DNA of 64,000 nucleotides from Bog-159 sp963707465 (GCA_963707465.1 CAVPQK010000011.1:848363-912362), one strand, 5' to 3'; shown: positions 1 through 10,500, counted from the stretch's first letter. The notes: a model not told the origin generated them from the sequence alone. Translations and numbers: made by a program.

Positions 1-128
1 CTGTTCCAGCCCATGGGCGGCGTGCGCGCCAGTCCATTCTCGAGCGCCCGCAAAGGGCCCGCGCCCGCGACCAAGCCCAGAGCCGCGATCCAAAGGGCAA
101 CGCGGCCCATGCGAAATTTTGTATCCAT
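1..128 (-). CDS. N-terminal fragment of a GH27-type alpha-galactosidase, cut by the window edge
   Basis: Read on the minus strand from the ATG at 126-128, this gives 42 codons with a hydrophobic signal-peptide-like segment (about residues 9-29) followed by LENGLARTPPMGWNS. That box is the start of the mature catalytic domain in GH27 alpha-galactosidases, which release terminal alpha-galactose; the TPPMGWNSW box lies on the first strand of the barrel. Only this start is visible, so the catalytic aspartates cannot be checked. The gene begins 9 bases after the stop of the last GloVer-repeat gene and could be co-transcribed with it. No strong Shine-Dalgarno sequence is seen. The family call rests on one short conserved box. 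Confidence 0.72.
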   Translation of the reverse strand, partial: MDTKFRMGRVALWIAALGLVAGAGPLRALENGLARTPPMGWN

Positions 129-137
129 GAGTCTTAA

Positions 138-1436
138 TTACCACATGGCGCCGGCCGCTGGTTTCGGGCTCAGTTCCACCGACACGTTGAACACAGTTCC
201 ATCGTCGTTGGCCCCACCAGTCGCGGTTGTTCCATAGACGTCGCCGTTGGCGGCCGGGACCAGCCCGTGGGGGGACGCGCCATCCGTGCCATTGAACTTG
301 AACAGCGTTGCCAGCGTCCCAGCGGGGGTGATTTTGAAGACGGTCCCACAGCCGGGCGTGTAGCCGCCGCAGTTGGCGCCGCCATCGTGCGTTGTCCCGT
401 AGAGGTCCCCGCCGGAAGCCTGAACCAGCCCCGCCCTCGGGTTTACGCCGTCCATGCACCCGGCTTCGGAGCAGAAGCTATACAGCGTCGTCAGCACGCC
501 GCCCGGAGTCATTCTGAAAACTGTGCCACTCCGATTCATCCCGCCATAGGCCGTTGTCCCGTAGAAGTCCCCATTGGCGGCCTGGACCAGCCCCGCGTGG
601 GGGTTTTCGCCGTCCGTGCAGTCTGCTTGGGAGCAAAAGCTGTATAGCGTCGTCAACACGCCACCGGGAGTAATTTTAAAGACCGTCCCATCATAGGCGC
701 CGTTGGCGCCGCCGGCCAGCGTTGTCCCATAAAAGTCCCCGTCGGCGGCTTGGATCAGCGCCGCGGCGGGGTAATCGCCATCCGTGCAGTTTGTTTGGGA
801 ACAGAAGCTGTATAGCGTGGTCAGGGTGCCAGCCGGAGTGATTCTAAAAACGGTGCCCAGATTGTACTCGATCCCGCCTTGCGACGTGGTCCCGTATAAG
901 TTGCCGTCCTTGCCCTGCACCAACGCCCCGTAGGGATAGGCGCCGTCCGCACATGCGCTTAGGGCGCAGAAGCTGTATAGCGTGGTCAGCGCGCCACCTG
1001 CCGTGATTTTGAAGAGGGCGCCGCAGCCCAGCTGCGAAGCCTTCTGGTGGCAGTTGGCCCCGCCAAAGTACGCTGTGCCATAGAAGTCGCCGTCGGTTGC
1101 CTGCACCAGTGCCGCCCCGGGTTTTGCGCCGTCAATGCACCCGCTTACGGCGCAGAAACTGTAGAGCGTTGTGAGCCTGCCACTCGGCGTGACCTTGAAG
1201 ATCGTTCCGCCGCCGTAGGCTCCGCCATACCCGGTCGTTCCGTACAAGTCCCTATTGGCGGCCTGGATGAGGCCCACTTCCGGGAAGGAGCCGTCAGTAG
1301 GAGGTCCAGCAAAGCTGTGCAGCGTAGTGAAAACCTGCGCTGGCAGCGCGATGGCCGTCATTGTGCAGAGCCCAAGAACGGCGCACGCCCATTTCGCCCG
1401 ACTCACTCTGCCAAACGGGTTAACAATTCGTTGCAT
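138..1436 (-). CDS. Secreted seven-repeat GloVer protein, copy 1 (no C-terminal IPT domain)
   Basis: The protein has an N-terminal signal peptide (an Ala/Leu-rich stretch ending LPAQ) and then seven copies of a roughly 45-60 residue repeat whose core reads GLVQA.DGDFYGTT, each followed by GTVFKITP.G.LTTLYSFC. This is the GloVer (Gloeobacter/Verrucomicrobia) repeat named in acidobacterial genomes; function is unknown. Seven repeats suggest a seven-bladed beta-propeller (inference). I chose the ATG at 1434-1436 rather than the upstream GTG at 1460, because AAGGAG sits 7 bases before it and the residues MQRIVNPF match the starts of the paralogues. Copies 2-5 end in an IPT/TIG-like domain; this one stops shortly after repeat seven. 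Last of five tandem copies. Confidence 0.85.
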   Translation of the reverse strand: MQRIVNPFGRVSRAKWACAVLGLCTMTAIALPAQVFTTLHSFAGPPTDGSFPEVGLIQAANRDLYGTTGYGGAYGGGTIFKVTPSGRLTTLYSFCAVSGCIDGAKPGAALVQATDGDFYGTAYFGGANCHQKASQLGCGALFKITAGGALTTLYSFCALSACADGAYPYGALVQGKDGNLYGTTSQGGIEYNLGTVFRITPAGTLTTLYSFCSQTNCTDGDYPAAALIQAADGDFYGTTLAGGANGAYDGTVFKITPGGVLTTLYSFCSQADCTDGENPHAGLVQAANGDFYGTTAYGGMNRSGTVFRMTPGGVLTTLYSFCSEAGCMDGVNPRAGLVQASGGDLYGTTHDGGANCGGYTPGCGTVFKITPAGTLATLFKFNGTDGASPHGLVPAANGDVYGTTATGGANDDGTVFNVSVELSPKPAAGAMW

Positions 1437-1460
1437 CAAGGTGCTCCTTTTTGCTTTCAC

Positions 1461-2966
1461 CTACGGCGCCACCAGGAACGGACCAGCGCTCAAAAGCGTG
1501 CCGCCCGGAGTCGTTACCTGGACACTTCCCGTGGTCGCCCCGTTCGGCACAGTGGTCCTGATCTCGGTAGCCGAGACGACCTCGAACGCACCCGGCGTTC
1601 CGTTAAAGCTGACGCTCGTGGCGCCCGTCAAATCCGTCCCCAGAATCGTAATGGCCGCACCCACCACCCCGGAGTGCGGCACTGTCTTCACGAACGGCGC
1701 CAGACCCACCGAGAGGCCGAACACCGTGCCGCCACAATCGCCACATGCGCCGCCGTTATAGGTTGTCCCGTACAAGTCCCCGTTGGTCGCCTGCACCAGC
1801 CCCGTGTTGGGAGCCTCGCCGTCGCTGCACGCGGGGAAGTGGCCTTCCGGGCAGAAGCTGTATAGCGTCGTCAGCGCGCCGCCCGGAGTGATCCTGAAGA
1901 TCGTGCCACAGGCGTAATCGCAGTGCGCCCCGCCCATTGCGGTCGTGCCGTACAGGTTTCCGTCGGTCGCCTGGACCAGCCCCGCGTCGGGGTCTGCGCC
2001 GTCCGGGCAACCGCTCTGCGAGCACAAGCTGTGTAACGTCGTCAGGACGCCGCGCGGTGTGATCTCGAATATAGTGCCCTGCGCGTAGGCCCCGCCATAT
2101 TTAGTTGTCCCGTAAAAGTTTCCGCTGGCGCCCTGGACCAGCCCGGCGATAGGGTACTCTCCGTCCGGGCACCCGCTCTGCGCGCAGAAGCTATACAGGG
2201 TCGTCAGCGTGCCGTTCGAGGTGATTTTGAATACCGTGCCGCCGCCACCGCCATGGCCGAACGCGCCGCCTCCCGAGGTTGTCCCGTAGAAGTCGCCGTC
2301 CGTGCCCTGGACCAGCCCTGCTTCGGGTTGGCTGCCGTCTCCGCATACCCCTTGCGCGCAGAAGCTATGCAGCGTTGTCAGCGTGCCAGTCGCTGTGACT
2401 TTGAAAACGGTGCCGGAATACGTGGCCCCGCCCCCCATCGTCGTCCCGTAGAAGCTCCCGTCGACCGCCTGAACCAGCCCCGCGTACGGAAATTCACCGT
2501 CCGCGCACCCCAGCAGAGCGCAGAAACTGTAGAGCGTGGTCAGCGTTCCACTCGTGGTCATTTTGAAAACCGAGCCGGCGCCATACCCGTATGACCCGGC
2601 GTAGGCCCCGCCAATCTCGGTGGTCCCGTAGAAGTTCCCGTCGGTCGCCTGCACCAACTGCCAGACCGGTCCCTCGCCATCCGGGCAATATGGATAGACA
2701 GTCTGTTGACAAAAGGTGTATACCGTCGTCAGCGTCCCACTGGGAGTGATTTTGAAAACCGAGTCGCCCGCCCCCCCGTAAAGGTCGCCATTGGTCGCCT
2801 GGACCATCGCCGCGGTGGGCCCACCAGGCTCCGTTCCATTAAATGTGAAGATCGTTTTGAAGGTCTGCGCGGGCAGGCTCATCGCGGCTACTGCGCATAC
2901 CACCAAAACAGCGCCCGCGCGTCTGGCCGGCCTCAGTTTGTTCGATGCTTTAACGTTGTGTTTCAC
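1461..2966 (-). CDS. Secreted seven-repeat GloVer protein, copy 2, with C-terminal IPT/TIG-like domain
   Basis: This 501-residue protein starts at a GTG (2964-2966) preceded by GGGAG. It has a signal peptide ending near SLPAQ, seven GloVer repeats (residues about 35-415) and a C-terminal domain (about 420-501) starting PFVKTVPHSG and ending GGTLLSAGPFLVAP. The last domain resembles IPT/TIG immunoglobulin-like folds (ILGTDLTGATSVSFNG). Most repeats carry paired cysteines (SFCAQ.GC), which could form disulphides outside the cell. The gap to the next gene is 24 bases, so it belongs to one packed transcription unit. The role is unknown; a surface or secreted binding protein is an inference. Confidence 0.85.
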   Translation of the reverse strand: MKHNVKASNKLRPARRAGAVLVVCAVAAMSLPAQTFKTIFTFNGTEPGGPTAAMVQATNGDLYGGAGDSVFKITPSGTLTTVYTFCQQTVYPYCPDGEGPVWQLVQATDGNFYGTTEIGGAYAGSYGYGAGSVFKMTTSGTLTTLYSFCALLGCADGEFPYAGLVQAVDGSFYGTTMGGGATYSGTVFKVTATGTLTTLHSFCAQGVCGDGSQPEAGLVQGTDGDFYGTTSGGGAFGHGGGGGTVFKITSNGTLTTLYSFCAQSGCPDGEYPIAGLVQGASGNFYGTTKYGGAYAQGTIFEITPRGVLTTLHSLCSQSGCPDGADPDAGLVQATDGNLYGTTAMGGAHCDYACGTIFRITPGGALTTLYSFCPEGHFPACSDGEAPNTGLVQATNGDLYGTTYNGGACGDCGGTVFGLSVGLAPFVKTVPHSGVVGAAITILGTDLTGATSVSFNGTPGAFEVVSATEIRTTVPNGATTGSVQVTTPGGTLLSAGPFLVAP

Positions 2967-2985
2967 CGATGTGCTCCCTTCCCAC

Positions 2986-4425
2986 CTACGGCTCCACCAG
3001 GAAGGCGCCGCCGCTCGCGAGCGTCACGCCCGGTGTCGTCACCTGGATCTTGCCGGTCGTCGCCCCAGCCGGTACAGTTGCCATGATTTGCGTCGCCGAC
3101 ACCACCGTGAACTCGGCCGCCGCGCCGTTGAAGGTGACGCCGGTCGCGCCCGTCACGTCGGTCCCCAGAATACGGACGACTTGTCCCACCGTGCCCGCCT
3201 GCGGCACTGCTTTGACAAACGGGCCGAGGCCCAAGGAGATCCTGAAGACCGTGCCATCGTTGTTGGCCCCGCCGGAATTCGTGGTTCCGTAGAAGTCGCC
3301 ATCGGTGGCCTCGACCAGCCCCGCCAGAGGATTCGCGCCGTCTGCGCACCCGCTTTGCGCACAGAAGGCATGTAGAGTTGTAAGTGTGCCGGCCGGCGTG
3401 ACCTCGAAGACCGTACCGGAATCCCCGTAGAAGGCGCCGGTTGTCCCATAGAAGTTGCCGTCCGTACCCTGCATCAGCCCGTCAGGGTTTCCGCCGAATT
3501 CGCCTACGAAGCTCACCACCATCGTCAGCTCGCCGCTCGCCGTCATCCTGAAGAACGTGCCTTGTCCATTGCCCCCGCCACCCAAGGTTGTCCCGTAGAA
3601 GTCTCCATCCGTGGCCCGCACCAGCGCCGAAGGGCCGTCGCCGTCCGTGCACACGTCGCCGCCTCGGGAGCAGAAGCTGTATAGCGTCGTCAGCGTGCCG
3701 CTCGGGGTGATTTTATAGACCGTACCGCCGCCATAAGTTCCGCCGGTCCCGGTGGTCCCGTAAAGCTCCCCGCCGGATCCCTCGATCAGCCCCGTCTCTG
3801 TCCCATAGCCGTCCGGGCAGTGGACCCCCTGGGAGCAGAAGTTGTACAGCGTGGTCAGCTTGCCGAACTTGTTCATCTTGAACAACGTCCCGCAGCCCCC
3901 ACAATCGGAGCCGGTCCCGCCCGCATCGGTTGTGCCGTAGAAGTCCCCGTTGCTCGCCTGCACCATCGCCGCCTGCGGATCCTCCCCGTCCGTGAAATTG
4001 AAGCCGTATAGCGTCGTCAGCGTGCCGGCAGGGGTGATTCTGAAGACCGACCCACAGCCGATGCCACAAGCCGGCGCGGCGGATCCGCCAAAGGTAGTTG
4101 TCCCGTAGAAGTTCCCATCGGGGGCCAGTACCAGCCCCGCCGCCGGGTTGACGCCATCCGCGCACCCGCTCAGAGAGCAAAAACTGTAGACCGTCTCCAG
4201 CATGCCGCTCGGAGCGATCTTGAAGACCGTGCCGTAGCCGTTGGCTCCCCCACTGTAGGTTGTCCCATACAGGTCGCCGTCGACGCCCTGCACGAGCGCA
4301 GCGGAGGGGTTCGCCCCGTCCGTGCCCGCGAAGCTATGCAGCGTCGTGAAACTCTGCGCCGGCAGCACGATCGCCGCCGCCGCGCAGAGTATAAGTTTGC
4401 CCAACGCATTAACAATTCGTCCCAT
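2986..4425 (-). CDS. Secreted seven-repeat GloVer protein, copy 3, with IPT/TIG-like domain
   Basis: This is a 479-residue paralogue. The start ATG at 4423-4425 has GGGGAGA just upstream, and the opening MGRIVNALGKL is nearly the same as copy 5 (MGRIVEALGKL). After the signal peptide it carries seven FYGTT-type repeats, the sixth lacking the SFC segment (GGNPDGLMQGTDGNFYGTT), and then an IPT/TIG-like domain ending GGAFLVEP. The repeats differ mainly in the loop between GTT and GTVFKI. A 19-base gap separates it from copy 2 and a 20-base gap from copy 4. Function is not known from the sequence. Confidence 0.85.
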   Translation of the reverse strand: MGRIVNALGKLILCAAAAIVLPAQSFTTLHSFAGTDGANPSAALVQGVDGDLYGTTYSGGANGYGTVFKIAPSGMLETVYSFCSLSGCADGVNPAAGLVLAPDGNFYGTTTFGGSAAPACGIGCGSVFRITPAGTLTTLYGFNFTDGEDPQAAMVQASNGDFYGTTDAGGTGSDCGGCGTLFKMNKFGKLTTLYNFCSQGVHCPDGYGTETGLIEGSGGELYGTTGTGGTYGGGTVYKITPSGTLTTLYSFCSRGGDVCTDGDGPSALVRATDGDFYGTTLGGGGNGQGTFFRMTASGELTMVVSFVGEFGGNPDGLMQGTDGNFYGTTGAFYGDSGTVFEVTPAGTLTTLHAFCAQSGCADGANPLAGLVEATDGDFYGTTNSGGANNDGTVFRISLGLGPFVKAVPQAGTVGQVVRILGTDVTGATGVTFNGAAAEFTVVSATQIMATVPAGATTGKIQVTTPGVTLASGGAFLVEP

Positions 4426-4445
4426 CGATATCTCCCCTCGTCTAC

Positions 4446-5909
4446 CTATGGCGCCACCAGGAACGGACCGCCGCTCGCGAGCGTACCGCGGGGAGTCGTC
4501 ACCTGGACACTTCCTGTGGTCGCCCCGCCAGGCACAGCGCTCCTGATCTCAGTCGCCGACACGACCTCGAACGCCGCCGGCGTCCCGTTGAAGCTGACGC
4601 TGGTGGCGCCCGTCAGATCCGTCCCCAGAATCGTAATGGCCGCTCCCACCGCGCCGAAGTGCGGCAGCGTTTTCACAAACGGGCCCAAACCCACGGAGAG
4701 CCCAAAGACCGTACCCCAGTTATCTCCTTCCCCGTTTGTTGTCCCATAGAAATCCCCATCGGTGGCCTGGACGAGCCCATTAGGGTCGGAGCCGGAATCT
4801 GGGTTCGAGAAGGTGTACAGCGTTGTCAGCGTCCCACCGAGGGTAATCTTGAAGGCCGTGCCGGTCCCGCCGCTGCCGGCCGTGCCGTAGAGGTTGCCGT
4901 CGGTACCTTGGACCAGGGCCGCGTGGGGGCCCCCCGGGGAGTCGAAGTTGTATAGCGTCTTCAGCGTACCGCTCGGGGTAATCTTGAAGAGTGTGCCGTC
5001 CTTGGCAGCCCCTCCTGAAGACGTCGTCCCATAGAAGTCCCCATTGGTGGCCTGGACCAGACCGGCGTAGGGCCATGCGCCGTCGGTGCAATTCGGATAA
5101 CTGCCTACGGCGCAGAAACTATACAGTGTGGTCAGCGCGCCGCTCGCGGTTATTTTGAAGACCGTCCCAAAGCCGTTGGCCCCGCCGTACACCGTGGTCC
5201 CGTAGAAGTCTTCATTAGTTGCCTGGACGAGGCCCGCGGGATAATAGCCGTCCGTGCACCCCGGCTGCGCGCAGAAACTGTAGAGCGTGGTCAGCGTTCC
5301 GCTCGGGGTCATTTTGAAGACCGAGCCGCCATTCCCGTCATACCCGGAGTAGGCCCCGCCACCCGCGGTTGTCCCGAAGAATTCCCCGTCGGCCGCCTGG
5401 ATCAGCGGCCCAGGGGCGGAGCCGTCGGTACACAAGCTTTGGGAGCAAAAGTTATATAACGTCGCCAGCGTGCCACCCGGGGTAATCCTGAAGACGGTGC
5501 CACCTCTGCTTGTCCCGCCTCCTGTCGTGGTCCCGTAGAAGCTCCCATCGGCTCCTTGAACCAGCCCGGCAGAGGGGACTTCGCCGTCCGCGCACCCGCT
5601 CCGGGTGCAGAAGTTGTGTAGGGGCGTCAGGGCGCCGCCCCGGGGGCCGATTCTAAAAACCGTGCCGGAGCCAGGGTCGTAGGGGTAAACGAAGCCAGGC
5701 CCGCCATAGGCTGTCGTCCCGTAGAGACTCCCATCGGTTCCCTGGACCAGCCCAGCCATGGGCTCGTTGCCATTCGTGCCGCCGAACAGGTACAGCGGCA
5801 TAAAAATTTGTGCCGGTAGGGCCGCCGCCGTCGCTGCGCACAGCGCAAAAACAGCGCATGTCCTTCTCGTCCAATTCAGTTTGCCTAACGCGCTGACAGT
5901 CCGTTTCAT
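4446..5909 (-). CDS. Secreted seven-repeat GloVer protein, copy 4, with IPT/TIG-like domain
   Basis: This is a 487-residue paralogue that starts at the ATG at 5907-5909 after GAGAGGAG. The signal region carries a basic stretch (KLNWTRRTC) followed by a hydrophobic segment ending LPAQ. Seven repeats follow; the sixth and seventh lack the cysteine-containing SFC segment. The C-terminal domain (PFVKTLPHFGAVGAAITILG) is very close to that of copies 2 and 5, which suggests recent duplication or gene conversion of this end. It is spaced 20-21 bases from both neighbours. Confidence 0.85.
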   Translation of the reverse strand: MKRTVSALGKLNWTRRTCAVFALCAATAAALPAQIFMPLYLFGGTNGNEPMAGLVQGTDGSLYGTTAYGGPGFVYPYDPGSGTVFRIGPRGGALTPLHNFCTRSGCADGEVPSAGLVQGADGSFYGTTTGGGTSRGGTVFRITPGGTLATLYNFCSQSLCTDGSAPGPLIQAADGEFFGTTAGGGAYSGYDGNGGSVFKMTPSGTLTTLYSFCAQPGCTDGYYPAGLVQATNEDFYGTTVYGGANGFGTVFKITASGALTTLYSFCAVGSYPNCTDGAWPYAGLVQATNGDFYGTTSSGGAAKDGTLFKITPSGTLKTLYNFDSPGGPHAALVQGTDGNLYGTAGSGGTGTAFKITLGGTLTTLYTFSNPDSGSDPNGLVQATDGDFYGTTNGEGDNWGTVFGLSVGLGPFVKTLPHFGAVGAAITILGTDLTGATSVSFNGTPAAFEVVSATEIRSAVPGGATTGSVQVTTPRGTLASGGPFLVAP

Positions 5910-5930
5910 CGAAACGCTCCTCTCGCCCGC

Positions 5931-7331
5931 TTATGGCGTCACCAGGAACGGTCCGCCGCTTTTGAGCGTCCCGCCCGGAGTCGTCACCTGCACAACTCCA
6001 GTCGTCGCCCCGGCCGGCACGGCAGTCCTGATTTCGGTAGCCGACACCACTTCGAACGCGGCCGGCGTCCCGTTAAAGCTGACGCTGGTGGCGCCAGTCA
6101 GATCCGTTCCCAAAATACTAATGGCCGCCCCCGCCGCCCCGAAGTGGGGCAGCGTTTTCACGAACGGGCCAAGCCCCACATCCAGTTTGAAGACGGTTCC
6201 GTCGTTGTCGGGCCCACCCGTCGCAGTTGTCCCGTAAAAGTTGCCGTCGGTCGCCTGAAGCAGCCCGCCGGTGGGCCCCGGGGGTGCGCCCCCATCGCTT
6301 GATGGGAAGCTGTGCAGGGTCGTCAGCGTGCCCCCTGGCGTGATCCTAAAGATCGTGCCGCGACCGTTGGCTCCGCCAAACGCGGTTGTCCCATAGAAGT
6401 TACCGTCGGTGGCCTGAACCACGCCCGCAGTGGGATTGCCACCGTCCGCGCATGTGCTTTGCGAGCAGAAACTGTATAGCGTCGTAAGGTCGCCCCCGGA
6501 GGTGATTTTGAAGATCGTGCCGCCGTTGGATGAAGCGCCGCTCGTGGTGGTCCCGTAGAAGTTCCCGTCCGTGGCTTGCACCAAGCCGGCATAAGGGCCG
6601 GCGCCGCCAGTCACATCGAAGGTGTGTAGCGTTGTCAGCGCGCCCTCCGGGGTGACCTTGAAGACGGTGCCCTGACGGTAGGCTCCGCCCAGCGCGTTAG
6701 TCCCGTAAAAGTTACCGTCAATGCCCTGCACCAACCCGGCATAGGGTTCATCACCATGCGCGCCGCTCCCGAAGCTGTATAACGTCGTCAGAGTGCCCCC
6801 AGGAGTGATTTCGAAGACCGTGCCGAATATGCCGGCCCCGCCAAACGCGGTTGTCCCGTAGAAGTCCCCATTGGTTCCCTGGACCAGCGCGGCGTAGGGG
6901 GCATGGTCGTCCGTCCAGCCTGCGCCGAAGGTGTATAGAGTCGTCAGCGAACCCTCAGGGGTGATACGGAAAACCGTACCGCCGATCGATGCACCGCCGG
7001 AGGTAGTCCCGTAGAAGGTCCCGTCGGTTGCCTGGACCAGCCCGGCAAAAGGGTTGCCGCCGTCGGCGCCGTCAAAGACGTGCAGCGTCGTCAACGCACC
7101 CCCGGGGGTGATTTTGAAGACGGTGCCACAATAAAACTCACACCCCGCGCCCCCTCCCGAGTAAGTGGTCCCGTAAAAGTCCCCGCCGACGCCCTGCACG
7201 AGGGACGCCTGGGGCACGGCGCCATTGGTTAGATTGAAATTCGCCAGCGTCGTGAAAGTCTGCGCGGGTAGCGCCACCACCGCCGCTGCGCATAGCGTTA
7301 GTTTGCCCAACGCCTCAACAATTCGTCCCAT
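5931..7331 (-). CDS. Secreted seven-repeat GloVer protein, copy 5 (promoter-proximal), with IPT/TIG-like domain
   Basis: The open frame runs up to 7523, but I place the start at the ATG at 7329-7331 because GAGGAGA precedes it and the residues MGRIVEALGKLTLC match copy 3. The protein is about 466 residues: a signal peptide, seven GloVer repeats and an IPT/TIG-like domain ending GGPFLVTP. Only one repeat keeps the cysteine pair (SFCSQSTC), unlike copies 1-4. It is the first gene of the five-gene array, so the array promoter should lie between it and the divergent gene at 7559. I see no clear -35/-10 pair there. Confidence 0.85.
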   Translation of the reverse strand: MGRIVEALGKLTLCAAAVVALPAQTFTTLANFNLTNGAVPQASLVQGVGGDFYGTTYSGGGAGCEFYCGTVFKITPGGALTTLHVFDGADGGNPFAGLVQATDGTFYGTTSGGASIGGTVFRITPEGSLTTLYTFGAGWTDDHAPYAALVQGTNGDFYGTTAFGGAGIFGTVFEITPGGTLTTLYSFGSGAHGDEPYAGLVQGIDGNFYGTNALGGAYRQGTVFKVTPEGALTTLHTFDVTGGAGPYAGLVQATDGNFYGTTTSGASSNGGTIFKITSGGDLTTLYSFCSQSTCADGGNPTAGVVQATDGNFYGTTAFGGANGRGTIFRITPGGTLTTLHSFPSSDGGAPPGPTGGLLQATDGNFYGTTATGGPDNDGTVFKLDVGLGPFVKTLPHFGAAGAAISILGTDLTGATSVSFNGTPAAFEVVSATEIRTAVPAGATTGVVQVTTPGGTLKSGGPFLVTP

Positions 7332-7350
7332 CGATGTCTCCTCTCGTCTA

Positions 7351-7430
7351 CCTGCGGCGCCACCAGGAACGGTCCGCAGCTCTCGATCGTGCCGCCCGGA
7401 GTCGCGGAAACCAGCACCGCCGCCAGCGCA
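7351..7430 (-). pseudogene. Relic of the 3' end of a sixth GloVer gene
   Basis: On the minus strand, just upstream of copy 5, a frame reads SATPGGTIESCGPFLVAPQV. This matches the last residues of copies 2-5 (TPGGTL.SGGPFLVAP). Where copy 4 has its TAG stop followed by GTAGACGAGGGGAGA, this relic has CAG followed by GTAGACGAGAGGAGA. So the stop codon has been lost but the old intergenic spacer with its Shine-Dalgarno sequence survives as the leader of copy 5. No GloVer repeat remains further upstream. This is direct evidence that the array once had at least six members. Confidence 0.75.
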
Positions 7431-7558
7431 CCGATATGTCCCTTTTTGTGCGGAGTATAGCATCCACCTAAGGTGAATTCCTACTAAAACGGTACCGGGC
7501 AGTACTGGGTGGCAGGGGAGCATGATACGATACCCTCACAACAAGGTGACCTGAAAAG

Positions 7559-10500
7559 ATGCGCTCCTTCCTCGCCCTGAGCCTGCTAGCCTGCCCAGCC
7601 GCGTTCTGCCAAACACCCCCTCTCCTCTCGCTCACCAACGTCAATCCGCCCAGCACCCTGCTGCCGCCTGGCGCCACCAGCCTGAATCTCTCCTTCAACA
7701 CGCCTCAGCCGGACACCTGCGGCTACTCCGTAAATGTGCTGCTGCCCCTGAACCAGATGCAACCCATCGACCCCGCCGGGCCAACCGCGGCCCATCAGGC
7801 GACGGTCACCGGGCTCAATCCCGACCCCCAGGTAATGAACCAGGTGCTCATCCGCTGCGCCTCCGCCGCCGCCGACTGGTATCTCCAATATCGCGACGTA
7901 GCCGCGCCGAACGGAGACTTCCCGCATATCGGCAGCATTTGGGGAGGCTCGTACATTTACACCACCCAGCCTGCCCAGGCCGCCAGGATCCAGCTCTATC
8001 TGAGTCCCGGCATGCCCCCCGATCAGGTCACTGCCCTCCGGGCGGCCGAACCCGGAATGATCAACCTGCTCGGCGCCGACGCCACTTACACCGGGCCTTG
8101 GGCCGTCTGGCCCGACAATTATTATCTGAAGGATGTGAATGGCAACAAGATTCAGATAGCTCCCAACGGTGTCTATCTGCTGAACATGACCCTCCCCGAA
8201 GTCGCCGTGGCCATGGCCAATTCCACTTACCAGCTACTGCTCAACCGTGGCCTCGTCGACGACGGCGTGTTCCTCGACAACGTATTTCCCACGATTTCCT
8301 GGTATAACACCGACGTCTATGGCAACCCGGTTCAGATCTGCACCACGGGAGACGGCCAACCGGACGATCCCGCCACGCTCGATGCCAAGTGGCGCGCGGG
8401 TGTGCTTCTCGATATCGAAACCCTGCGCAATCTCATTCCCTATGGCTACCTTTCGGGTCACTTCGCGGAGCCCGCCGACGCGCAGCTTATGAGTCTGTTT
8501 AATGCGGACAGTCTCACGTTTCAGGCCGTGAACGTGCGCGAAGGAGACATGTCGTTCGGCGATTTCTGGCACAATTATCAGAACTGGTTCCTGCAGGGTG
8601 TCTTGCCCTCCCTCGCGCAGGTACAATCGGGGCCGCCGAACATCATCTCCTACGGATACGGATACCAGCCGATGCAGGCCCTCCCCGCTTCCACCCTCGC
8701 GTTCGCCCAGACCTTCTATCCCAACATGCGCTTTGGCCTGGCCACGGCGCTGATGAACGACGGCTTCTTCACCCAGGATTTTGGAGACACCGAGTGTTGC
8801 GTCAACTGGTGGTATGACGAGTACGATTTTCATCTGGGCCAACCGCTGGGCCCGGCCGTGCGCCTGGGCTCCGCGCCGGGGCCGAATTTGCTCGCCAACG
8901 GCGGGTTTGAGAGTGGCCTTTCCGGCTGGTCGTTTTTCGTGGACAACGATGGGCAGGCCGGCGCCACTCTGACTCTCGACAATTCCGTCGCGGCCGAAGG
9001 CAACGCCTCGGCTCACATCGATGTCGTCTCCGCGGATAGCTATTTCTGGCAGGCAAATTTGTATCAGACATCCCTGCCCGTGGTGGCGGGCGCGAATTAT
9101 CAGGTGCAGTTCTGGGCCCGGTCGGACTCTCCCCGCCTGATCACCGTCGATTGCGAGAGCGAGAATTCCCCCTACCCGAATTACGGCCTCGACTCGCAGG
9201 TGTCACTCGATACCAACTGGCGGTTGAACACACTCACGTTCGTCTCGAGCGCGACCGCCGCGGACGGCGCGCTGCAATTCGACGTAGGAGATATCGCCGG
9301 CAACGTATGGATCGACGGCGTGCAGTTCTTCGCGCAGGCGCCTGACATCTTCCAGCGCGACTTCACCGGCGGCGTTGCGGTGTTGAACGGGACCGCCGGC
9401 TTCGAGACCGTCGCGCTCGAACCCGGCCTCCAGCGTTTCACCGGCGCTCAGGCGCCGCTCTATCAGTCGATCGTAGATGATTCCAGTGCGGCCTTCAGCG
9501 CCGGCGGCAGTTGGAACGTCGTCGACGTTTCCGGCGGCTTCGAGACCCTCGTGGGCCCCTGGTCCAACGCCTGGGGCGGGTCTTTGCACGAGCTGGACGC
9601 CGCCCAGGGGACCGCGCAGTGGAACCTGGGCATCCCCGCCGACGGTCAGTACACGATTCAGGTCTGGCTGCCGGACGCGCCCGGCGCCGCCGGCTGGACC
9701 AAGAACGCTGCCTATCAGATCGTCTCCAGTGCCGGCGTGGTCGCTTCGGCGAGTCTCGATCAGTCGAGCGCCACCGCGGGCGACCAGTGGCATACCATCT
9801 TCAGCGGCGTAGCGCTCACCGCGGCCAGTTCGCCGGTTCTTTCGATTTCGAAGGTCGCTTTCGGGTCGCTGATCGCCGACGCCGTCTACATCACCTCCGC
9901 CGCGCGTTACAACGATGGGTCGGTCGCGCCGCAGGTCACGCTGGCGGCCACCGATGGCATTCTGCTCCAGCGCCAACAGCCAGTGGCCGCGCCCGCATCC
10001 AGGGTGACGGCGGTGGTCGACGCCGCCGGCTTTCAGCCAGCCATAGCGTCCGGAGCATGGGTCACAATTCTCGGCCGCGGTTTTGCCTCCGCCCCGCAGA
10101 CCTGGGTGCCCGGTCCAGGCGAGCAGCAGTTCCCCACCTCGCTCGGAGGCGTCGGTGTAACCATCAACGGCAAGCCGGCGTATCTCGACTACATCAGCCC
10201 CGGCCAGATCAACGCGATTGCGCCGGAAGATCCGGCATTGGGCGTAGTGGCCGTGCAGGTGACCACCGCCCAAGGCAACAGCTATCCGGCCGCCGTCGTA
10301 AAGCAGCGGATGACCCCGCAGTTCTTCGCCTGGACCATGAACGGGACGAATTATGTCGCCGCCCGCCACGCCGACGGAACGCTCGTGGGACCGGTCGGAC
10401 CCGGCAGCCGGCCGGCGCTGGTGGGCGAGGAGATCGAGCTCTACGCCACCGGGTTCGGTCCCACCAACCCGCCCGTTTCACCGTCGCAACTGATCTCGCA

